A stretch of 6,177 bases of DNA. Source: an uncultured Clostridia bacterium. GTDB taxonomy: Bacteria; Bacillota; Clostridia; Oscillospirales; Oscillospiraceae. The stretch's first letter is position 1; each line of letters starts with the position of its first letter. Position numbers and translations under genes: made by a program. The notes below the pieces were generated by a model, which saw nothing but the letters and a program-made list of their open reading frames with translations, was not told where the DNA came from and ran no database searches. Positions 1-4,679 of the stretch are shown here, in pieces. Location of the stretch: the NCBI GenBank assembly GCA_938049125.1, contig CALICR010000219.1:1-6177 (forward strand), written 5' to 3'.

Positions 1-1
1 T

Positions 2-145
2 GACGGTAATCACTCCGGTGGTCAGATCCACATGCACGGTCTCCACCAGGTTTTCCGTCTCCTGGCCCACGTAGCTGTTTGTCTCAGACTTAGTATAGCG
101 GTCGGTCAGCGCGTCGTTGAAGGCGTCCAGCACCTCCTGCACCGT
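2..145 (-). pseudogene. In-frame continuation of the tail-fibre gene past the TAG codon (partial)
   Basis: Directly after TAG 146-148 the same frame is open for 48 codons to the window edge. It starts TVQEVLDAFNDAL, goes on through DRYTKSETNSY (codons near 104-71), then QETENLVETV and ends VDLTTGVITV. YTKSET-type segments and the alternation of short helices with beta turns are common in phage tail fibres and baseplate appendages, and the reading joins smoothly to the part before the stop (VDDFPG, then TVQEVL). No ATG and no ribosome site suited to an in-frame start lie here; the AGGAGG at 138-133 is inside codons, with no start at a workable distance. The in-frame GTG two codons past the stop could only serve reinitiation. 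I list it as interrupted; readthrough would make it a functional part of the gene. Confidence 0.6.
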
Positions 146-373
146 CTAGCCGGGGAAGTCATCCACCGCCGCGCCAATGTTGGACGCGCCGCCGGTGCCG
201 CCGTCCCCGGTAATGGCGGGGATCAGCGTCCCGTTGATGTACTCCTTGAGCCAGATGGCCGCCTGATCGAAGCGCTTTTTCAGCTCCTCCGGGGTAAGGC
301 CCTGTACGTCGTTGGGTTCGTCGTCCAGCTTCTGGATGATCTCAATGTCCTTTTCAAAAGGTGTGATTGCCAC
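146..373 (-). CDS. N-terminal segment of tail-fibre/appendage protein, ending at an in-frame TAG
   Basis: The 75 residues before the amber codon resemble the virion-attaching N-terminus of Firmicutes phage fibre or upper-baseplate proteins: a short start (MAITPFEKDIEIIQKL), the block DDEPNDVQGLTPEELKKRFDQAA (17-39), a helix with a conserved-looking KEYINGTLIPAI (43-54), then a Gly-rich linker and GAAVDDFPG. The start is GTG at 371-373 with GAGGTG (384-379) 5 nt upstream, overlapping the stop of the preceding gene, which implies coupled translation. Read by the standard code it stops at 146-148, but the same frame continues as plausible fibre sequence to the left edge, so this is probably the head of a longer protein rather than a free 75-residue protein. 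See the separate entry for the continuation. Confidence 0.7.
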   Translation of the reverse strand: MAITPFEKDIEIIQKLDDEPNDVQGLTPEELKKRFDQAAIWLKEYINGTLIPAITGDGGTGGASNIGAAVDDFPG

Positions 374-382
374 AAAAGCACC

Positions 383-2158
383 TCATTTCACGTTTCCGGT
401 GTATCGCACCTGCAAATCCACGGAAAGCACGGTCGCCGTGGCGGAGGCAGACTTGCTGCGGATAATGAGCTTGTAGTAGGTTACCTTCTTCACCTTCAGC
501 TTGGAGCGAATGAGCTGCGGCTTCCGGTTGGTGCCGAAACTCCAGTGCTCAAAGCTCATGTTCAGGAAGGTCGCCAGACCGGCGGAGACAATCTTGTCCG
601 GGTACTCCGACTTGACGTTGGACTCCGCCGTCAGCGTCACAATGGCCTGGCTCTCCGGCTTCATGGCTGTCCAGACGGTGGAGGAGTATTTACGCCTCCA
701 ATCCAGGTCAAAATCCATGGAACCGCTCTCCCAGTATGCGTTGATGTCCTCAAGGTTGTCATTCCGGTACTCCCTGGAGAACTCCATGATCCGGCCATCT
801 AGTGTCCCGAAATAGAGCGTGCCCTCCACGGCCACCACGGCGTTTACCGGAAGATTGTCGTAAAAGTACCAGGAATTATTTTGGTAGTTGTTGACGATGG
901 CCTGCCCGCCGTAGAAAATGTAATATTCCTGGTTCCACTCGTCGTCAAAGCAAATGGCCTGCGTCAGATCAAACGCTCCCAGGGTGGCGGCCACCTTATC
1001 AGAGACCCGCTTGGCATTGCGCTCGTCGCGGACGGAGTTGGCCGCCAGTGACCACTCGTAGACCGAACGCCCGTAGACTGTGCGGGCGTTGTTGTCCACT
1101 AGCTTCGCCTGGCCCGGTGCTGCATTTCCGATGGAGCGGTTCAGTGACGAGGTGTAGAACGCCGCCGACACACTGCCGTCCCCCAGGGTAAGGGTGGAGT
1201 ACGAACAGGAGTAGGCCGAGTCTGTTTTGAAGATCAGTAGGCGGTCATAGTGGCGGATCATAGCGGTAATGGGTGTATTGGCGCTGTCCACCGCCACCGT
1301 GTTGTACTGCGGGAAATACTCTGCCGACGCCTGCCCGTTCTCGTCCAGGCCGGAGAAAATCGCCTCGTTGGTGCCGTCTCCATACAAGAATGCCCGGCTG
1401 TCCGATTCGCCGTTGTAGAGCTCTGCAAACCGCATTCCGGTTACCTTGGCCCGCTCTCCTGTGCCCTTCCGCCATGTAAAGGTAATTGTGTTAACACCCT
1501 TTGGCGGCGCAGAGTCGAAGGTCACCTTTCCCTTTTCCAGGTCTGCCGTATACTTGATCTCGGTGCCCTCCACCGAGATGACCTCGTCCAGCTTGTTCTC
1601 AGGGAGCTGGAACTCCTTGGCCTCGCCATCCGGGGAATACTCCGCCCTCTTCTTCCCTGTCAGCAGATTCATCGGCTCCAGAAGCGTGCCGCCGCCAGTG
1701 GGCGGGGCCGCAGTAGTGACAATGGGTATGTATCCCTCCACCGCCGCCGGGGCCCCCTCACCGTCCCAGGAATAGTATTCCGTGCCGGTGAGGATGTAGA
1801 GCTTATCGGAAAAGCCAAACATGGAGGTCTGGCTGTCGTGGATGGCCCCCTTGTCCGCCGCCGTGCGCTCCTCCAGATCCAAGTCCCACAGGTGTCCGCC
1901 GCAGGCCGCCAGAACATGGTGCTTCCCCGCGATGTAGCCGCTCCACATCCCTCGGACCGGGTTCCCGGAGGACAGTTCCGCCAAGAGGCCGTAGCCGGGC
2001 CTGATTTGCAGATGGTTTTCGGCGGTAATGCGGAAATTGCGCATCTCGGCGGCCTCTCCCATTTTCATGTGTGTGTCGCCGTCGGGAGACTCGTTCAGGC
2101 CAAGCCACTTCTTAATCTGATAGATTTTGGTCTCACTGGTGCTGACAATGTTCGCCAC
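383..2158 (-). CDS. Beta-rich tail hub / nozzle-like structural protein
   Basis: It probably forms the central tail tube or nozzle beneath the adaptor. Seen: 591 residues if started at GTG 2156-2158, which has GGGAGG about 8 nt upstream and sits 1 nt after the adaptor stop. The frame is open farther upstream (to 2389), but that part overlaps the adaptor and reads as Arg/Thr/Trp-rich nonsense, so I reject it. The protein is soluble, lacks membrane segments, and is almost all beta with repeated blade-like strands: VRGMWSGYIAGKHHVLAACGGHLWDLD (68-94), MFGFSDKLYILTGTEYYSWDG (113-133), MIRHYDRLLIFKTDSAYSC (300-318), YGRSVYEWSL (362-371), EGTLYFGTLDGRIMEF (445-460). This pattern suggests a beta-propeller like those in P22 gp10 or T7 gp12 nozzles. 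Residues about 160-235 look like an inserted Ig-like domain (QLPENKLDEVISVEGTEI, KVTFDSAPPKGVNTITFTW). It ends with TGA at 383-385, whose bases overlap the next ribosome site. Podoviral nozzle is inference; a stopper or other tail protein is possible. Confidence 0.68.
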   Translation of the reverse strand: MANIVSTSETKIYQIKKWLGLNESPDGDTHMKMGEAAEMRNFRITAENHLQIRPGYGLLAELSSGNPVRGMWSGYIAGKHHVLAACGGHLWDLDLEERTAADKGAIHDSQTSMFGFSDKLYILTGTEYYSWDGEGAPAAVEGYIPIVTTAAPPTGGGTLLEPMNLLTGKKRAEYSPDGEAKEFQLPENKLDEVISVEGTEIKYTADLEKGKVTFDSAPPKGVNTITFTWRKGTGERAKVTGMRFAELYNGESDSRAFLYGDGTNEAIFSGLDENGQASAEYFPQYNTVAVDSANTPITAMIRHYDRLLIFKTDSAYSCSYSTLTLGDGSVSAAFYTSSLNRSIGNAAPGQAKLVDNNARTVYGRSVYEWSLAANSVRDERNAKRVSDKVAATLGAFDLTQAICFDDEWNQEYYIFYGGQAIVNNYQNNSWYFYDNLPVNAVVAVEGTLYFGTLDGRIMEFSREYRNDNLEDINAYWESGSMDFDLDWRRKYSSTVWTAMKPESQAIVTLTAESNVKSEYPDKIVSAGLATFLNMSFEHWSFGTNRKPQLIRSKLKVKKVTYYKLIIRSKSASATATVLSVDLQVRYTGNVK

Positions 2159-2159
2159 G

Positions 2160-2597
2160 TCACCACCTCCCGAAGCATCCGTACTCAATCCCGCCGTACA
2201 TGGTCTCGATGTCCTCCGCCTGCGCCGGAATCGCACTGCGGTACTCCTCCAGCAGCTCGTCATACCTCTGGTTGAAGTAGGCGGCCACGTCCGGGTTTTC
2301 ATCCAGCAGCAGATGGGCCGCCAGCCCATAGGGAAGAACGCCCTGGCAAATACCGTCGTCCAGCCCGATCGGGGTGTCAAAGTCCGCAATCTCCGGGCAG
2401 ATAGGCCGCTTGCCCGGCTCCGTCACCCGGTAGGTATCCGAGGCCGGAAAGCACTCTACCCGCAGTATGTTGAGAATGGGGATTGTGCGGTTTTTATACT
2501 CGCGGGTATCCGCCGTGTCGGTGGCACCAGTGGACTCGTTCACCTCGTCCATCAGGTTCATGGCCTTTTCAAAAATCCATTGGGCGGTCGTTGCCAC
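2160..2597 (-). CDS. Head-tail adaptor (connector) protein
   Basis: The adaptor forms the ring under the portal and joins it to the tail, keeping packaged DNA inside. Seen: 145 residues, starting at GTG (2595-2597) with a strong AGGAGG about 8 nt upstream, stopping at TGA (2160-2162). It opens with a helix (MATTAQWIFEKAMNLMDEV), has a short loop with an ADTREYKNRTIPILNIL helix (about 29-46), and a helical second half with DDGICQGVLPYGLAAHLLLDENPDVAAYFNQRYDELLEEY (79-118). Small size, all-helical pattern and the site right after the capsid gene fit P22 gp4-like or gp6-like adaptors of Firmicutes phages. Its C-terminal codons carry the ribosome site of the next gene (GGGAGG) and its stop lies 1 nt from that start, so the two are probably translationally coupled. 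The exact adaptor family is uncertain. Confidence 0.72.
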   Translation of the reverse strand: MATTAQWIFEKAMNLMDEVNESTGATDTADTREYKNRTIPILNILRVECFPASDTYRVTEPGKRPICPEIADFDTPIGLDDGICQGVLPYGLAAHLLLDENPDVAAYFNQRYDELLEEYRSAIPAQAEDIETMYGGIEYGCFGRW

Positions 2598-2625
2598 GCC
2601 GTTCTTCCTCCTCTCTGTTGGCAGT

Positions 2626-2649
2626 CGGGCGGGGCTGAAGCCCCGCCCG
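2626..2649 (-). promoter_or_regulatory. Strong GC hairpin just after the capsid gene
   Basis: A perfect 10-bp stem, CGGGCGGGGC with GCCCCGCCCG, closes a TTCA tetraloop in mRNA sense. It starts 12 nt after the capsid TAA and ends 28 nt before the adaptor GTG. No U-tract follows, so it is not a canonical intrinsic terminator on this strand. More likely it protects the 3' end of the capsid message or partially attenuates downstream transcription, which would help make more capsid protein than adaptor. The structure is seen and the role is inferred. Confidence 0.5.
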
Positions 2650-2661
2650 GGCCCTTTCTGC

Positions 2662-3720
2662 TTAACCGCCGGCGCCTACCACGGTGTAGCTGGCCACCGC
2701 GGAGGGGAACTTGCCGGTCTCCACATCCACGGCCTTGACCACAACGCCCTTCTCCGCGCTGAAGGTGTTGGAGTATACCTGCGCCGTAGCGGAATAGCGG
2801 GGGTCGGTGCCGTCCACGGTGTACTTGCAGGTGCCCTTCTTGGTGATGGTCACCGTGCCGGTGGTGTCCTTAATGGTGGGAGCCGCCGTCACACTGCCAG
2901 ATGCTCCGGCCACGTACAGTCCGTTGGCCTTGGTACCCAGCACGAAGGAGTCGTGATAGATGCGCCCCTCCAGCAGATTGCCGCCGATGCCGGGCGGATC
3001 CTGGTGGATCTTCATGTCGTTCAGCTTCACCGGGTCTACCGTGGAGCCCTTGTACTTCACCAGGAAGTACACCCCGGCGGGCAGATAGGAGGCGGGCACC
3101 CGCTTGACTACCATATTGTCAATCTCTCCCACCTCGCCCTTGCTGACGGACTTCTTGCCCAGGGCCTCGATGGAGATGAACTGGTCAGACAGGGCCAGCA
3201 GCTTGAAATACTCGTTGGGGATGTAGAGGGTGCGGTTGCTCCAGGGAACCAGCCGGTCGGACATGGCCGCGCCAGCGTCGAAGATCGCGTCCACAATGTC
3301 GCCCTTGGTCGGCGTAGCAGACAGGCCCTCAATAATACCCGCATTGGTGCACCACTCGCGGAAGCGGTACTTGTCCACATAGGGAATGACCTGCTGCTCA
3401 ATCTGCCGCTTGGCGGCGCGGGTGGCTCCCTTGATGTTGTACTGGTCGGACTGGTTGCCCTTGTCGATGGTGAACGTCCAGGACTTCTCGTCCCGCATGG
3501 TCATCTCCTGGACGGTATCACCCAGCTCCACGGGGGTGCCGTACCGGTTGGAACCGGTGCGCTGGTAGTCCACCAGGGGCACGGTGTCCACGCTCCACAC
3601 CCGCACCGTGCGGGTGCCGGAGAAGGAGTAGTCGTGGCCGGTGGCGCTGTCGGTCAGAGAGTCCTGCTTGAATGCCTCGGCTACCTTCTTGGAGAAGGCT
3701 TCCGCTAAATTGATTGCCAT
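2662..3720 (-). CDS. Major capsid protein with C-terminal Ig/chitobiase-C-like domain
   Basis: This is the main shell subunit, probably of HK97 fold. Seen: 352 residues, ATG at 3718-3720 behind AAAGGAAG, stop TAA at 2662-2664. The N-terminus (MAINLAEAFSKKVAEAF) leads into a segment with TRTVRVWSVDTVPLVDY (36-52) and GTPVELGDTVQEMTM (61-75), then WTFTIDKGNQSDQ (81-93), a helix RAAKRQIEQQVIPYVDKY (101-118), and a VPWSNRTLYIPNEYF stretch (158-172). This succession matches capsid proteins I know from Firmicutes phages. Residues about 277-347 form a separate beta-rich module with TVDGTDPRYSATAQVYS, the signature of chitobiase C-terminal (CHB_HEX_C)-like Ig folds; in phages such add-ons usually sit on the outer capsid surface. 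There is no N-terminal prohead-protease segment evident. The gene is preceded by scaffold and followed by adaptor. Confidence 0.88.
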   Translation of the reverse strand: MAINLAEAFSKKVAEAFKQDSLTDSATGHDYSFSGTRTVRVWSVDTVPLVDYQRTGSNRYGTPVELGDTVQEMTMRDEKSWTFTIDKGNQSDQYNIKGATRAAKRQIEQQVIPYVDKYRFREWCTNAGIIEGLSATPTKGDIVDAIFDAGAAMSDRLVPWSNRTLYIPNEYFKLLALSDQFISIEALGKKSVSKGEVGEIDNMVVKRVPASYLPAGVYFLVKYKGSTVDPVKLNDMKIHQDPPGIGGNLLEGRIYHDSFVLGTKANGLYVAGASGSVTAAPTIKDTTGTVTITKKGTCKYTVDGTDPRYSATAQVYSNTFSAEKGVVVKAVDVETGKFPSAVASYTVVGAGG

Positions 3721-3731
3721 AATACTTCCTT

Positions 3732-3783
3732 TCCGCCCTCACCGAACCGGGCGGAGGGATGGGCCTCACCGTCTCCGGTTCGG
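3732..3783 (-). promoter_or_regulatory. Capsid-gene leader with two competing stem-loops
   Basis: The 81-nt scaffold-capsid spacer holds two possible folds. One is a 7-bp stem, TCCGCCC with GGGCGGA (3732-3738 and 3749-3755), with a 10-nt loop, its 3' arm touching the capsid Shine-Dalgarno AAGGAA (3731-3726). The other is a perfect 9-bp inverted repeat, CCGAACCGG with CCGGTTCGG (3742-3750 and 3775-3783), with a 24-nt spacer. They share bases 3749-3750, so they cannot both form fully. They might tune translation or stability of the capsid message, the protein needed in the highest copy number. The pairing is seen and the role is inferred. Confidence 0.4.
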
Positions 3784-3801
3784 CCTCTTGGGCTCTTTTC
3801 C

Positions 3802-4617
3802 TTAATCTGCCTCGTCCCAGTATTTGGAGATGAGGCCGGCGTTGTCGTCTGCGGTGTCCCCGCCCAGGCTGCCGGGGGTCTTGTCCCGGTTGGCCTTGTT
3901 CTGCCGCTCAGCGGCCAGCTCGGCCTGGAGGCGCTTGTTCTCCCAGCGGGTGTACGCATTTGTGAGCGTGTCGCCCCCGCGCACCGCGCCCCACACCTCG
4001 GGCGGAATGCTCTTGGGATCTACGCCGGGGTATGACTGATAGAACGCCTCAATGTCCTGCTTCCGGGCCTGGGCCTGCTGCTGAGCATGCTTCAGAACGC
4101 TGTTTTGCTGGTCTTGATACGCCTGGATTTCGGCCCGCTGCCGCGCAAGGTCGGCCCGTTCCTTTTCCATGCTCACCCTGGCTGCCGCGTCCTGCTCGTT
4201 CATGCCGGTTGCGATGAGCTCCTGCTTTCTGCAATAGTCCAGGTAATCGCCAACCGACATACCGTTGCGCTGGGCGTAGGATTTCACCAGCTCCAGGGCG
4301 GGATCCGCTTCCTGTCGGTACTGCCGGAGCTGGTCTCGCTCCTGCCGCACATGGTCGTAGTCCCACCCCTTCTGCGCCATGGCGACCAGCTCGTCACGGG
4401 TCACCTGGCGGGTCTCGTCCCGGTTCTTGAGGGTAAACAGCTCCGGCTGCGCTACCGGCGCATCCGGCGCTTTTGGTTCCGCAGGAGGGGTTTCCTCGCC
4501 GCCCTTCGGCTGGTCTGCCGCAGCCGCCGACTCCGTCCCCTCTGCTTCGCCCGCCGGGTCCTCCGCGCTCCAGGCGGATTCAATGTCGCCCTGCACGGTC
4601 TCCATGGTCTCGTCCAT
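3802..4617 (-). CDS. Capsid assembly scaffolding protein
   Basis: Scaffold proteins fill the procapsid, direct capsid-protein assembly and leave before or during DNA packaging. Seen: 271 residues, start ATG at 4615-4617 with AAGGAG 9 nt upstream, stop TAA. The first 60 residues are acidic, Ala/Pro/Glu-rich and probably disordered. They are followed by a small conserved-looking block FTLKNRDETRQVTRDELVAMAQKG (61-84) that I associate with scaffolds of Firmicutes phages. Residues about 86-190 are highly charged, Gln/Arg/Glu-rich and helical, with a probable coiled coil at 144-190 and another helix at 222-246; the tail ends in ISKYWDEAD. There is no Ser/His/Asp protease signature, so it does not look like a fused maturation protease. 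The position between portal and capsid genes is the classic scaffold position. It could be filed as a hypothetical protein in automated annotation. Confidence 0.8.
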   Translation of the reverse strand: MDETMETVQGDIESAWSAEDPAGEAEGTESAAAADQPKGGEETPPAEPKAPDAPVAQPELFTLKNRDETRQVTRDELVAMAQKGWDYDHVRQERDQLRQYRQEADPALELVKSYAQRNGMSVGDYLDYCRKQELIATGMNEQDAAARVSMEKERADLARQRAEIQAYQDQQNSVLKHAQQQAQARKQDIEAFYQSYPGVDPKSIPPEVWGAVRGGDTLTNAYTRWENKRLQAELAAERQNKANRDKTPGSLGGDTADDNAGLISKYWDEAD

Positions 4618-4633
4618 ATTGCTTCGCTCCTTC

Positions 4634-4651
4634 CCGCCCTGGTCTGGGCGG
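4634..4651 (-). promoter_or_regulatory. Intercistronic hairpin abutting the scaffold ribosome-binding site
   Basis: In mRNA sense CCGCCC pairs with GGGCGG across a 6-nt AGACCA loop, a 6-bp all-GC stem. The 3' arm ends two bases before the scaffold Shine-Dalgarno AAGGAG (4632-4627), so the fold could shade or set access to that site, or block exonucleases. On the opposite strand the stem is followed by CTTTTATTT and resembles a weak intrinsic terminator for antisense transcription. The function is inferred; the pairing is seen. Confidence 0.45.
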
Positions 4652-4679
4652 CTTTTATTTGGTCACGGCTGGTCCGCCG

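Noticed and set aside
146..148. Genome-wide reassignment of TAG to an amino acid
   Set aside because: The portal ends in TAG at 4680-4682 at a natural gene end, and no other gene in the window contains an in-frame TAG. One internal TAG alone does not support a changed code.
32..802. A 256-codon plus-strand open frame over the fibre and hub genes
   Set aside because: It spans two minus-strand genes and their junction, shows no domain, and is opposite sequence with clear phage-like coding on the minus strand.
1250..2275. A 341-codon plus-strand open frame antisense to the hub gene
   Set aside because: It is low-complexity Arg/Gly/Val-rich translation opposite a coherent beta-rich protein, crossing the adaptor-hub junction, so it is a shadow.
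2159..2389. Upstream 77-codon extension of the hub frame, possibly a frameshift fusion with the adaptor
   Set aside because: It lies in the adaptor gene in another frame and reads as Arg/Thr/Trp-rich nonsense. The adaptor has its own stop, and the GTG at 2158 has a strong ribosome site; no slippery heptamer was seen near the junction.
2467..3708. A 413-codon plus-strand open frame antisense to the capsid gene
   Set aside because: It is a shadow of GC-rich codon usage: its protein is Gly/Val/His/Leu-rich with no recognisable domain, it has no ribosome site at the start, and it spans the capsid-adaptor spacer.
4634..4660. Intrinsic terminator on the plus strand (GC stem followed by CTTTTATTT)
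   Set aside because: The shape is suggestive, but no plus-strand gene exists upstream for it to terminate, and the same GGGCGG core recurs in other spacers without a T-tract. It may at most limit antisense transcription.
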